Assembly (NCBI RefSeq): GCF_951801035.1
Contig: NZ_CATOKT010000001.1
From: Adlercreutzia sp910585575
GTDB lineage: Bacteria; Actinomycetota; Coriobacteriia; Coriobacteriales; Eggerthellaceae
Length of the DNA stretch: 64,000 bases
Direction: 5' to 3' (one strand)
Position numbers and translations under genes: made by a program. The first letter of the stretch is position 1; the number at the start of each line of letters is the position of its first letter. Below are positions 1 to 8,247 of this stretch, one piece after another. The notes under the pieces were generated by a model. The model saw only the letters and a list, made by a program, of their open reading frames with translations. It had not been told where the DNA came from and did not search any database.

Positions 1-78
1 GTCTACGCCGAAGCGGCTACCACCGAGGAAGTGGAGCAGCTGTTGGACGCCGCTGAGCAAGTGGTGACCAGCCTCTAG
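1..78 (+). CDS. C-terminal fragment of an unidentified protein
   Basis: An open frame runs from the first base to a TAG at 76-78 and encodes only the last 25 residues of a protein that begins before the window. The tail is acidic and helical-looking (TTEEVEQLLDAAEQ). Too little is present to name a family. Its stop codon overlaps the stop of the convergent regulator gene: the four bases CTAG hold both stops. Confidence 0.5.
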   Translation, partial: VYAEAATTEEVEQLLDAAEQVVTSL

Positions 79-1568
79 CTTTCTGCCCCGGACTGTCTCT
101 CGCGCAGGAGCTCGATGAGCTCTTCGCGCGAGCTGACACCCAGCTTCTTGTAAATATTCTTCATATGGCTGCGCGCGGTATTGTTCGAGACGTACAGCAC
201 CTTCGCGATATAGCTCGACGAGTGCCCATAGGCCAACTCCTCGAGCACCTCCAGTTCGCGAGGAGTCAGCTTCTGCTCTTCCCCGATGCGTCGGCAGACG
301 TCGGCGAGGTTTGGCGGTGCCGGAGCCAATTCTGGCTCGCTTTCGGCGCCTTTCGCATACAGAATGAGACCGTAGCCAACGCTTACGATGGCCAAAATAA
401 GGAAGGCGGCCGTAACCAGGCCCAGGACGATGGTCGAGGTAATATCGTCCAGCAGCCCCGCCGCCGCTCCCAGGCCCAAGGCCCCGGTTGCTCCCAGGAC
501 AATGATGCCACAGGCCGTGGCCAGCTGCTCCTTATTGGCGATGCCGAAGAGGGCCAAATTAATCCAAAACGCCAAGAGCAGTACGATGAAGTACATCTCC
601 ATGAAGCAGGGAAAGATGGTAATGGAGAGCAGCTCAAGAGGGATCATTTTAATAGCGAACCCGAACACGGCCATCCCGGGCAGCCCGATGTTGAACACGA
701 GAAAAAGCTTGCTGGTTGCTAGGTCGTCGCGGCGGTTGCGCATGGTGAACGCACAGGCGCCCAACACGACAAGCAGGGCCGCCGCGGCGAAGAAAGCGGT
801 ATAGGGTCGATCGGTGTTGCGCCACGCCACGATACCGATAGTGAAAAAGTACAGAAGCGTTCCCAGGTACGGAACGGACGCGAGTAACCCCTTCAGCCGT
901 TCCTTGGCTTCCTCCGATGCCTCGTCTTCCGCAACAGAGGCGCGATAGGGGGAGTCCTCGCCTCCCGCCAACAGGGTGCGGTGGACAAAAAAGCTCAGGG
1001 AGCCCAAAACGAGCGCGGCTAGCAGGAGGGGCGAGAGCAGAGAGGGGACCAGCCGTGTGGTTACGAGGAAGAGGTCGAAAACAGCGAAGCCGACGACGCT
1101 GTTGACAAAAACGTCCTCGCGGGAACGTGAGGCGAAGGCCAGGCTCCAGGAAAGCAGCGAGGGCGCCGTGGCAAGACCCGCGAGCAAGAGCATGACCGTC
1201 AGGGCCGTCTCCCGGGCATCGACGTCAAGCAGCCCAACGGCAAGCGCAAAGGCGGCCCCAATCTGCAGCGTGCCGGTGGTAACAACGTGCCGCCGCGACC
1301 AACCCTCGGGGCGTTGCCTGCCCGAAAGAAGTACCGCGAGCGCCCCAGCGCCTAGTGCGCCCATGAAGACAACAGTGGTTGCGCTGGGGCCTGAAGACGA
1401 GCAGAACAGTCCCGGGTTGACGGCCAGGGCGAGCGTTCCCAGAAGAATGCAGGCCTGGAGACAGGCGGGCAGGAGCCGCGCCTGGAGCGAAACCGCCGCC
1501 GTGGGCAGCTCGTCGCGGCGAGGCCCTGTTGCCACGTTGGCCAGCAAGTCAAGTAGATATGAAGTCAT
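75..1568 (-). CDS. LuxR-family regulator with polytopic membrane N-terminus
   Basis: A 497-residue protein. Roughly residues 30-405 are a series of hydrophobic segments (about twelve), and the last ~65 residues are a LuxR/GerE helix-turn-helix (LTPRELEVLEELAYG followed by NNTARSHMKNIYKKLGV). A GGGGAGGGA ribosome site precedes the ATG. Proteins of this design are common in Eggerthellaceae next to respiratory reductases; there they are thought to sense a substrate at the membrane and activate the neighbouring reductase gene. It is divergent from the Tat-exported flavoprotein at 1856, so that gene is the probable target, and the shared ~290 bp upstream region is where an operator would lie. The ligand cannot be read from sequence. 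Confidence 0.85.
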   Translation of the reverse strand: MTSYLLDLLANVATGPRRDELPTAAVSLQARLLPACLQACILLGTLALAVNPGLFCSSSGPSATTVVFMGALGAGALAVLLSGRQRPEGWSRRHVVTTGTLQIGAAFALAVGLLDVDARETALTVMLLLAGLATAPSLLSWSLAFASRSREDVFVNSVVGFAVFDLFLVTTRLVPSLLSPLLLAALVLGSLSFFVHRTLLAGGEDSPYRASVAEDEASEEAKERLKGLLASVPYLGTLLYFFTIGIVAWRNTDRPYTAFFAAAALLVVLGACAFTMRNRRDDLATSKLFLVFNIGLPGMAVFGFAIKMIPLELLSITIFPCFMEMYFIVLLLAFWINLALFGIANKEQLATACGIIVLGATGALGLGAAAGLLDDITSTIVLGLVTAAFLILAIVSVGYGLILYAKGAESEPELAPAPPNLADVCRRIGEEQKLTPRELEVLEELAYGHSSSYIAKVLYVSNNTARSHMKNIYKKLGVSSREELIELLRERQSGAES

Positions 1569-1855
1569 GGTCCCTCCCCAAGGATTTCATGTTTCGATGG
1601 TAAGGGTTTTTCGGCCCATCGGGAGAAACGTTTGCCTCCCAATTTGAAAATCACCCAAAACGGTTAGACATTTACCAGGGGTTTTACTGCAATGCGGCGA
1701 TTGTGGTGGAGAGCGCACGGCCGCTAAGGTGGGCTTCGCTCGCTGGGTAAGGCGAGCGGAGTGGATCGGCCGTCGCAGGCTGAAGGACTTCGGCTGTCGA
1801 TGCACGGTTGGGCGACCCGGGAGGGGTCGCAGAGTTCCATGTTAGGAGAGGGTAC

Positions 1856-3769
1856 ATGACCAAAAGCTTTACGACGCCGTCGATTGATCGACGCAATTTT
1901 CTGAAGGGCGGTGCGCTGGTTGCCGGCGGTGCTGCCATGGCCGGCCTCGCCGGCTGCGCGCCAGCCGCTCAGGAGGCCAGCGCTGAGGATGCCGAGGCGC
2001 TGTCCGCCACGGGCGGCGACGCTGCGGGTGCGGTGGCTCCCGGCAACACCGTAGCGGGCTCCATCTGTGGCGAGGACTGGCTCGGCGCCATGCCCGAGAT
2101 CGCCGACGACCAGGTGTCCGAGACCGTCGATGTGGACATCGTCGTGCTGGGTGCCGGTCATGCTGGCTGCCAGGCCGCGCTGTCCGCTTCCCAGGCCGGC
2201 GCCAAGGTGGCCGTGGTCGAGGCCCAGCCCGAAGAGGAGTACGTGTGCTTTGGCGACGACATCTGCGCCTACAACTCCGAGTGGGTGACCGAACAGGGTT
2301 TCGGCGGCTACGATCTGGGCGACATTACGGCCGAGTACTGCCGTCGCGGCCTGGGCCGCGTGTCCCCGGCCATCATCAAGCTGTTCGTTGAGAACTCCGG
2401 CGAGATGTTCGACAACATGGTGTCCATCATGCCCGACACCACCGACATGCTCGATCGCGAGGGCGGCCGCTGCATCATCCAGACCGCCTACGGCAAGGAT
2501 AAGGGCACCGATTACCCGGTGGAGCAGTCGGGCTACAAGGCCTGGGCCACCACGGTGCAGACCATCCAGACCGTGAACCCCACCGAGGTCATCCCCGGCC
2601 GCCGTCTCACGCGCCTCACCGAGTTCGAGCACTATGCCCGTCTCGAGGCCGAGCGCAACGACGCCGTCTTCTACTTCAACACCACCGCCGAGGCTCTGGC
2701 CATGGACGGTGAGGCTGTGGTGGGCGCCTACGCGAAGAAGGCCGACGGCAGCTACCTGAAGCTGAACGCCTCCAAGGGCGTGCTGCTGGCCACCGGCGAC
2801 TTCTCCAGCAATCCCCAGATGGTGTGGAACCTGCTCACCGACATCTCCGAGTGGGCTGCCCGCGTGGGGGTCAAGGAGGGCGAGCTGTTCGGCGGCGGCC
2901 GCGACGGCATGGGCCACAAACTGGGCTGCTGGGCTGGCGGTGCCATCGAGCCGCATCCGCGTCCTTCCATGAACATGTCTGCCGGCGTACCCGGTCCCTG
3001 GGGCACCTCGGCCTTCCTGACGCTGAACGCCAAGGGCAAGCGCTTCATGAACGAGGCCATGGCCCAGCTGTCCGGCGCTGCGGCCCTGCGCCAGCCTCTC
3101 GGTATCATCGCCTGCGTGACCGATGCCAACTACATGAAGACCGTGCAGGGCGCCGGCCTCGACCACGGTGCTCCCAACTGGGGCTTCCCCCAGGGCATCG
3201 AGGCGATGCAGGAGGCTATGGCGGCTCTGACCCCGGGCCCCGAAGGCGGCCAGGTGCCGGGCGTCGGCATTGCGGGTGTGAATGAGATCAACACGCACAA
3301 CCCGAACGCCGAACCCTACGGCAGCGAGAAGAAGATGGGCAGCCAGGTGTTCATGGCTGACACGCTGGAAGAGCTGCTGGGCTACCTGGGCTACGAGGGC
3401 GACGCTCTGCAGACGGCTCTCGACGAGATTGCCCAGTACAACGCGTTGTGCAAGGCTGGTCGCGACACCGACTTCGGCAAAGAGGCCGAGCTGATGATCC
3501 CCGTCGAGAAGGCTCCGTTCTACGGCGCGACCCAGATGAACGACGGCACGACGAGCACCGGTCTGGTGACCCTCGCCGGTCTTATCACCGACGAGAACCT
3601 GAACGTGATGAAGGCCGATCGCAGCGAGCCCATCAAGGGCCTGTACGCAGCCGGCAACACCGTTGGCCAGCGCTACGGCATGGCCTACGCCACGCCGTCG
3701 GCTGGTAACTCCATGGGCATGGCTATGACCCACGGCTACATGGCCGGTAAGATCATGGCTGCTCTGTAA
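1856..3769 (+). CDS. Tat-exported FAD-binding fumarate-reductase-like flavoprotein
   Basis: A 637-residue flavoprotein of the FrdA/flavocytochrome c family. It has a twin-arginine signal (Arg12-Arg13 in DRRNFLKGG), a possible lipobox LAGC ending at Cys34, a Rossmann FAD motif GAGHAG at residues 99-104, and the family's closing GLYAAGNTVGQ segment near the C-terminus. Such enzymes reduce an enoate-type or related acceptor outside the membrane as a terminal electron acceptor. No haem CxxCH motif is present, so electrons must come from another protein. The start at 1856 is chosen because TTAGGAGAGG precedes it and the twin-arginine signal then begins near the N-terminus; an in-frame upstream start at 1808 has no ribosome site. 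The divergent LuxR regulator suggests substrate induction. Substrate unknown. Confidence 0.88.
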   Translation: MTKSFTTPSIDRRNFLKGGALVAGGAAMAGLAGCAPAAQEASAEDAEALSATGGDAAGAVAPGNTVAGSICGEDWLGAMPEIADDQVSETVDVDIVVLGAGHAGCQAALSASQAGAKVAVVEAQPEEEYVCFGDDICAYNSEWVTEQGFGGYDLGDITAEYCRRGLGRVSPAIIKLFVENSGEMFDNMVSIMPDTTDMLDREGGRCIIQTAYGKDKGTDYPVEQSGYKAWATTVQTIQTVNPTEVIPGRRLTRLTEFEHYARLEAERNDAVFYFNTTAEALAMDGEAVVGAYAKKADGSYLKLNASKGVLLATGDFSSNPQMVWNLLTDISEWAARVGVKEGELFGGGRDGMGHKLGCWAGGAIEPHPRPSMNMSAGVPGPWGTSAFLTLNAKGKRFMNEAMAQLSGAAALRQPLGIIACVTDANYMKTVQGAGLDHGAPNWGFPQGIEAMQEAMAALTPGPEGGQVPGVGIAGVNEINTHNPNAEPYGSEKKMGSQVFMADTLEELLGYLGYEGDALQTALDEIAQYNALCKAGRDTDFGKEAELMIPVEKAPFYGATQMNDGTTSTGLVTLAGLITDENLNVMKADRSEPIKGLYAAGNTVGQRYGMAYATPSAGNSMGMAMTHGYMAGKIMAAL

Positions 3770-3816
3770 GCTGAAATCTCCCGTTTCCCGTTTGCTTAAC
3801 GGCAACAGCGGATAAG

Positions 3817-3852
3817 ACGGCCCGGGCGCCTCCCTCCCAGCGCCCGGGCCGT
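3817..3852. terminator. Strong bidirectional hairpin terminator
   Basis: A perfect 13-bp stem (ACGGCCCGGGCGC, 3817-3829, with its complement at 3840-3852) and a 10-base loop lies between the flavoprotein gene and the convergent gene ending at 3855. It is placed to stop transcription from both sides, although it lacks a long T tract. Confidence 0.7.
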
Positions 3853-3854
3853 TG

Positions 3855-4310
3855 CTACACCAGCTTCTTAAGAAGGGCCCACGCCCGCTGCTTGTCAGCG
3901 GGCGTTTTCATAAGGGCTTCGAAATCTTCGAACACCACCACGGTGCGGCCCAGCACGCGGTTCTTGTCGTTCAACGCCACGGGCAGACGGTAGGCTGTGG
4001 AAACCAATTCAGCGGCGAAGGCGTCGGCCGCCACCGCAGCCACCGGATCAAGGCCCTCCACGATGGTGCGCACGTCTTCGGCGCCCAGAGAGCCCTCGGG
4101 CGTCTCAACGACGGCTACGGCAAGAGGCGCTTCTCCGAAGCCTAGGGAAGCTGCCGATTTCTCCAGGGCGGCAAGGGCGTCCGCACTGAGGGGCTTTTCC
4201 GTTACGACTAGCAAGGTGGAAGCGGGCGCGCCCGCTACGTGCGACTCGTACAGGGTGAGCACCGACTCGCCCGTCACCTCAAACATGTTACTTTTCACGG
4301 AATAAATCAC
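3855..4310 (-). CDS. Hypothetical 151-residue protein
   Basis: Not recognised. A soluble alternating hydrophobic/charged protein with no signal peptide, membrane segment or cysteine motif. The proposed start is a GTG at 4310 with AGATAGGG upstream; an internal ATG at 4286 would remove eight residues and has no ribosome site. It is divergent from the small protein at 4387 and the nikR-hypE genes. A link with nickel or hydrogenase maturation is possible by neighbourhood only. Confidence 0.55.
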   Translation of the reverse strand: MIYSVKSNMFEVTGESVLTLYESHVAGAPASTLLVVTEKPLSADALAALEKSAASLGFGEAPLAVAVVETPEGSLGAEDVRTIVEGLDPVAAVAADAFAAELVSTAYRLPVALNDKNRVLGRTVVVFEDFEALMKTPADKQRAWALLKKLV

Positions 4311-4386
4311 ACCCTATCTTGCGCCCGAAAGCGGTTCGGGTTAAAACATCCTTACTCATATAGTAGCAAACCTGAGGAGGCATCCC

Positions 4387-4641
4387 ATGTGCACCAACGG
4401 AGTGAACACCGGTCAGTTGGAAATGATGATCGACCAGATTGACGACCATATCAAGCTTGAGCGTCGCTGGGCCCACAACTTGGCGCACACGGCTGCCGAC
4501 GCGGGCTTTGCCACGGTGGGCGAGAAGCTTCACGCCGTACAGCATTTGCTCGACGACGTGCGTGCCGCCCTCGACGAGGCCAAGGACGCCATCGACGACG
4601 ATGCCGTGGACGCCACGGGAGTGACCGTTGAGCTCGTGTAG
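4387..4641 (+). CDS. Small helical protein upstream of nikR
   Basis: An 84-residue acidic, probably all-helical protein with one cysteine near the start (MCTNG) and several histidines (WAHNLAH, KLHAVQH). A good ribosome site (CTGAGGAGG) precedes the ATG. Its last 14 bases overlap the start of nikR in another frame, so the two are likely translationally coupled. The family is not recognised. The His/Cys content and coupling to a nickel sensor make a metal-related role conceivable, but this is inference. Confidence 0.65.
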   Translation: MCTNGVNTGQLEMMIDQIDDHIKLERRWAHNLAHTAADAGFATVGEKLHAVQHLLDDVRAALDEAKDAIDDDAVDATGVTVELV

Positions 4642-5074
4642 GCCGCGCCCTTCCAGCAACGACCTCGTGCGCTTCTCGGTGGCCATGCCCGAGGGGCTGC
4701 TCATCGAGTTCGATCAGCTGGTGGCGCGTCGCGGTTTGGCGAAGAACCGCAGCGAGGTTGTGCGCGACCTGGTGCGCGACGCGTTGGTCGAAGAGGAGTG
4801 TGCCACGCCCGGATCACTGGTTATGGGCACGCTCACCATCGTCTACGACCATCATTCGAATGACTTGCAGGAAAAGCTGCACACCATCCAGCACGACTAC
4901 TTCGATACCATTATCTCCACTATGCATGTGCACGTGGACGAGCACATGTGCCTGGAGGTGGTGGTCATGCGCGGCGAAACGGGCCTCGTGCAAAGTGTGG
5001 CCAACCTCATCTTGGGCACCAAGGGCGTGAAGAACGGCAAACTGGTGCTCACCACCACAGGAAGGTTCATGTAG
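4628..5074 (+). CDS. nikR: Nickel-responsive regulator NikR
   Basis: A 148-residue ribbon-helix-helix repressor with an ACT-like nickel-binding domain. The DNA-binding strand and helix cover about residues 12-55. All four high-affinity nickel ligands of E. coli NikR are present, shifted by 13 positions: His89 (TIQHD), His100 and His102 (MHVHVD) and Cys108. The start is taken as TTG at 4628, overlapping the preceding gene: the next in-frame starts (GTG 4667, ATG 4685) would delete the DNA-contacting beta strand. It sits directly before hypE, consistent with nickel control of [NiFe]-hydrogenase maturation. The last codons and stop lie within a 14-bp repeat that recurs just before hypE. Confidence 0.9.
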   Translation: MSSCRPRPSSNDLVRFSVAMPEGLLIEFDQLVARRGLAKNRSEVVRDLVRDALVEEECATPGSLVMGTLTIVYDHHSNDLQEKLHTIQHDYFDTIISTMHVHVDEHMCLEVVVMRGETGLVQSVANLILGTKGVKNGKLVLTTTGRFM

Positions 5075-5244
5075 AAAGTCTTCCAAAATCGGAGCCACGG
5101 GGTACCCTGATTCGCTCAGACAGTCCTCGCTTTGGAGAACAGCCCACTGGGCTGTTCTCGTCGCTGCGGAACTCGCTCGGTCAGGGCACCCCGTGTCTCC
5201 TCTGAAATCTCACTTTGCTGAATATAACAAGGAAGGTTCATGTA
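5060..5244. repeat. Palindromic MITE-like insertion with 14-bp flanking direct repeats between nikR and hypE
   Basis: The 14-mer GGAAGGTTCATGTA occurs at 5060-5073 (end of nikR) and again at 5231-5244 (just before the hypE ATG). Between them lies a long imperfect palindrome, about 5091-5200. Its outer arms pair CACGGGGTACCCTGA with TCAGGGCACCCCGTG, and its centre is a perfect 11-bp stem, GAGAACAGCCC/GGGCTGTTCTC (5135-5159), with a 3-base loop. This is the structure expected of a small non-autonomous inserted element with a target duplication. No open frame lies within it. The downstream copy supplies the hypE ribosome site. Confidence 0.7.
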
Positions 5245-6270
5245 ATGGCAGATGAGAAGGTAATGCTCGGCCACGGTTCGGGCGGCTCGATGATGAAGCG
5301 CATCATCGACGAGGTGTTCTTCGAGGCCTATGGCAGCGACGAGCTGCTGCGCGGCGACGATGCCGCGGTGCTGCCCCCGCTGGCTCCCGGCGAGCGCCTG
5401 GCCTATTCGACGGACAGCTTTGTGGTGACGCCGCATTTCTTCCCCGGCGGCGATATCGGCTGCTTGGCCGTGTGCGGCACCGTGAACGATGTGGCCACCT
5501 CGGGTGCCCGGCCGCTCTACCTCTCGTGCGCCTTTGTGCTGGAAGAGGGTTTTCCCATGGACGACCTTCGCCGCATTTGCGCCTCTATGGCCGAGGCGGC
5601 CAAGGAGGCGGGCGTGCGCTTCGTTACCGGCGACACCAAGGTGGTGAATCGCGGCCATGGCGATGGCATCTACATTAATACGAGCGGTGTGGGTGCCGTG
5701 CCCGAGGGCGTGAACTTGGGCGGCGCGCAGATTCAGCCGGGAGATGTGGTGCTGGTCACGGGCACCCTGGGAGACCACGGCATCACCATCATGAGCTGCC
5801 GCGAGGGCTTGAACTTCTCGGCGGATATCGAAAGCGATGCGGCGCCGCTTAATCATCTTATTGCGGAGGTGCTGGAAGCTGCCCCGCACACGCGCTGCTT
5901 CCGCGATCCCACGCGCGGCGGGTTGGCGTCCACGCTCAATGAGCTGGCTGCCCAATCGAACACCGACATCACCATTGAGGAAGACGCTGTGCCCGTGCGC
6001 GATGCCGTGCTCGGCGCCTGCGAGATGCTGGGTTACGACGTGCTGCAGGTGGCCAATGAGGGCAAGATGGTGTGCGTCGTGCCGGCCGATGAGGCCGAAG
6101 CGGCCTTGGCGGCCATGCACGCAAGCCCTTATGGAAAGGACGCGGCGCTCATCGGCACCGTGGCGGCCGCAGACGAGGCCCGCGGCCCCAAAGTGTTCCT
6201 GCGCACGGCCTTTGGCAGCACGCGCATTCTCGACATGCTCGTCGGCGAACAGCTGCCGCGCATCTGCTAG
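5245..6270 (+). CDS. hypE: Hydrogenase maturation factor HypE
   Basis: A 341-residue PurM/AIR-synthase-like ATPase. HypE accepts a carbamoyl group from HypF on its C-terminal cysteine and dehydrates it to the cyanide ligand of the [NiFe] active site. The glycine-rich start (LGHGSGG), the nucleotide-binding segment (GDDAAVLPP), the GDTKVVNRG motif and the diagnostic terminal PRIC with the acceptor cysteine are all intact. The ATG at 5245 follows AAGGAAGG by about eight bases; a TTG thirty bases upstream is rejected. It is apart from hypF-hypC-hypD (34.5-38.6 kb) and paired with nikR instead. Confidence 0.95.
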   Translation: MADEKVMLGHGSGGSMMKRIIDEVFFEAYGSDELLRGDDAAVLPPLAPGERLAYSTDSFVVTPHFFPGGDIGCLAVCGTVNDVATSGARPLYLSCAFVLEEGFPMDDLRRICASMAEAAKEAGVRFVTGDTKVVNRGHGDGIYINTSGVGAVPEGVNLGGAQIQPGDVVLVTGTLGDHGITIMSCREGLNFSADIESDAAPLNHLIAEVLEAAPHTRCFRDPTRGGLASTLNELAAQSNTDITIEEDAVPVRDAVLGACEMLGYDVLQVANEGKMVCVVPADEAEAALAAMHASPYGKDAALIGTVAAADEARGPKVFLRTAFGSTRILDMLVGEQLPRIC

Positions 6271-6452
6271 GTGCCGCTTACCGGCGGATTGGGCAGGGGC
6301 GAAAGCAAGCGGCTGCCGCCCCCTGAAAATTTTCCCATTCCTACTTGCGCGTCGGGGCTTTCATGGTATCTTGCGCAATGAAGCAAGAGGGGGCCTGAGG
6401 CCTATCGCTTCATTAGACGAGGAAATAAGTACCGAGAATAAAGGAGCTTCCC

Positions 6453-6641
6453 ATGTCTCATCCGGTTATTGAAGCTGACGAGTGCATTGGCTGCGGCATT
6501 TGTGTCGACGCGTGCCCCCAGGAAGTGCTCGAAGTGGTGAACGGTGTTGCCGAGTCCGTCAACGACGAGGCCTGCATCGCCTGTGGCGACTGCGTCGAGG
6601 AGTGCCCCATGGGTGCCATCCCCGAGATCGTCGAGGACTAG
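6453..6641 (+). CDS. 2[4Fe-4S] ferredoxin
   Basis: A 62-residue clostridial-type ferredoxin with two intact CxxCxxCxxxCP motifs (CIGCGICVDACP and CIACGDCVEECP), acidic overall, cytoplasmic, and normally a low-potential electron carrier. AAAGGAG precedes the ATG. It stands alone, with its own terminator at 6661, about 180 bp after hypE; that gap shows no further gene. Confidence 0.93.
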   Translation: MSHPVIEADECIGCGICVDACPQEVLEVVNGVAESVNDEACIACGDCVEECPMGAIPEIVED

Positions 6642-6660
6642 CCAGTCTTTCAGCCTTTTA

Positions 6661-6692
6661 GGCACCCTCGCTTCGGCGGGGGTGCTTTTTTG
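6661..6692 (+). terminator. Rho-independent terminator of the ferredoxin gene
   Basis: GGCACCCTCGC, a TTCG tetraloop and GCGGGGGTGC form a GC-rich stem followed by TTTTTTG. A textbook intrinsic terminator about 20 bases after the ferredoxin stop. Confidence 0.9.
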
Positions 6693-6852
6693 TGCCCTTC
6701 AGGTGCTTTTCAGCTTGGGGCGCGCTTTTCTGAAGAATTCGTAGCCAGGGCGTTTCTCAAGGTCAGTTACTCGTACACTACTGCGAGTTACCTAGCGTCG
6801 GTTTGCCGACGTGTCCGATTGCAACCAGGGCTTTTATCCTAAAGGAGATCTT

Positions 6853-7860
6853 ATGACCGAAGAACAGACCACTGCGCAAGAGGCCGAGCCGAAGGCTCCG
6901 GATGCGCCTCAGCCTCGATCGATGGGCGCCGTTTGGGGCATCATTGCGGCGTCCTTCGCTATCATGCTTGTGCTGTGCGTTGGGGGCGCTACGCTCATGG
7001 CCTCCTTCATGGGGCCCAATGAGGCGGCGGTAAACAGCGAGGTGCAGGCTGAGTCGCCGGATGCGACTTCCGAGGGCGAAGCGCAAACGGACGCGGCGTC
7101 GGCAGACGCGACAGCGGATCTCAGCGCCGTGGCGGCCACGATCAACGGCCAGACCATTACCGAACAGACTATTGCCGACTATATAGCGGACTTCCGCCAG
7201 GAGATGGATCTGACGACGGACGAGGCCTGGGGAGAGTGGCTGGCTACCTATGGCTACACTCCGGAAGACATGCGTCAGGATGTCATCGACTCCTTTATCT
7301 ATGAGAACCTGTACAGCCTGGCGGCCGAGGAGTTCAATCTCGAGGTGACCCAGGACGACATCGACGAGGCGCTGGCCGAGCTGAAGTCCATGTACGAATC
7401 CGACGAGGAGTACCAGGCCGATCTGGAGGCCTACGGCTATACCGAAGAAACCTACGTCAACGAGAGCCTCGTGCCCATGCTGCTCGAGGAAAAGATCATG
7501 GAGATGGCTGCGGGCGGCCAGGAGGACGAGGACGGCTCGATCTTCATGGCGTGGCTCGAAAACTATAAGGAGCTGAAGGGCGTTTCCATCAACCCGATGC
7601 CTGAGGGCCTTCCCTACGACATCGACATGACGGCCTACGAGAGCGCCGCTGCCGACGATGGCTTGACGCTCGACGGGAGCGATCTGACGGTCGAAGGCGA
7701 GGATGGTGCCGAAAGCGACATCGTGTATCTGGATGAGAACGGCGAGGAGATCGACCTCAGCGAGCTGGAGTTCGAGGACGAGGGCGATGACGCGAGTGCC
7801 GACGGGGACGACGCGGCGACGCTGGATCTCGACGATCCCGATGCGGAGATTGAGGAGTAA
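6853..7860 (+). CDS. Membrane-anchored SurA-N-like protein with acidic tail
   Basis: A 335-residue protein with a short cytoplasmic N-terminus, one membrane segment at about residues 20-50 and an extracytoplasmic helical region at about 95-250. That region resembles the N-terminal chaperone domain of SurA/PrsA-type foldases (ATINGQTITEQTIADYI) without an evident peptidyl-prolyl isomerase domain. The last ~70 residues are very acidic. A paralogous domain closes the protein at 17430-18941: both share the INGQ/IDGA start, the W-EWL-GYT pattern and an M-GLPYD ending. AAAGGAGATCTT precedes the ATG; an upstream GTG at 6811 is rejected. A role in folding or holding exported proteins is inferred. Confidence 0.75.
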   Translation: MTEEQTTAQEAEPKAPDAPQPRSMGAVWGIIAASFAIMLVLCVGGATLMASFMGPNEAAVNSEVQAESPDATSEGEAQTDAASADATADLSAVAATINGQTITEQTIADYIADFRQEMDLTTDEAWGEWLATYGYTPEDMRQDVIDSFIYENLYSLAAEEFNLEVTQDDIDEALAELKSMYESDEEYQADLEAYGYTEETYVNESLVPMLLEEKIMEMAAGGQEDEDGSIFMAWLENYKELKGVSINPMPEGLPYDIDMTAYESAAADDGLTLDGSDLTVEGEDGAESDIVYLDENGEEIDLSELEFEDEGDDASADGDDAATLDLDDPDAEIEE

Positions 7861-7893
7861 CGTATCCTAAGTCCCAAGCACTAAGAAGAATTG

Positions 7894-7924
7894 AGGGCGC
7901 CTTAAGCAAGAGGCGCCCTTTTTG
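7894..7924 (+). terminator. Rho-independent terminator
   Basis: AGGGCGCCTT and AAGAGGCGCCCT pair across a short loop, followed by TTTTTG. It closes the SurA-like gene about 35 bases after its stop. Confidence 0.88.
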
Positions 7925-8100
7925 TTGGCTGGGGGCAATCTGCGACGAAGCTGCAACGGCTTCTACAGCCGTTCTTCACAGATCCTTCATTCATGAGTAT
8001 AAAGGTTCTAAAATGCCAGATCATGCTCAAGTTTTTCTCCTTTCGCCCAGGTAACGGCTCGTTTTTCTCGCTGTTACAAGCTCTCGATGCTGTCAGGATT

Positions 8101-8121
8101 CTTGAGTGCGGGGGCCTAAAG
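8101..8121 (+). promoter_or_regulatory. HAIR-type HspR operator candidate upstream of dnaK
   Basis: CTTGAGT-N7-CCTAAAG matches the HspR-associated inverted repeat consensus (CTTGAGT-N7-ACTCAAG) at 12 of 14 positions. A more degenerate second copy, CTTGACA-N7-ACTTAGA, overlaps the dnaK -35 box at about 8164. The repressor gene hspR is the fourth gene of this operon, so this is a self-contained autoregulatory loop. The 7925-8247 region holds no gene. Confidence 0.65.
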
Positions 8122-8164
8122 TGCTCCCTGGTGACTCTCTATCATCTAGGGCTATGCAGATAAC

Positions 8165-8193
8165 TTGACAGCCATAGACTTAGATTTTATACT
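8165..8193 (+). promoter_or_regulatory. dnaK: Sigma-70-type promoter of the dnaK operon
   Basis: TTGACA at 8165-8170, a 17-base spacer and TATACT at 8188-8193 give a near-consensus housekeeping promoter 55 bases before the dnaK start. Its strength fits an operon controlled by HspR repression rather than by an alternative sigma factor. Confidence 0.8.
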
Positions 8194-8247
8194 GTCATCC
8201 AACATCAGCACTCAACAAGTAATTCTGTGAAAGCGAGGCAGTACACA

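Noticed and set aside
1724..3805. 693-codon antisense frame over the flavoprotein gene
   Set aside because: His/Gly/Ala/Val-rich translation typical of a reverse-strand shadow; the plus-strand gene has a Tat signal, FAD motif and ribosome site.
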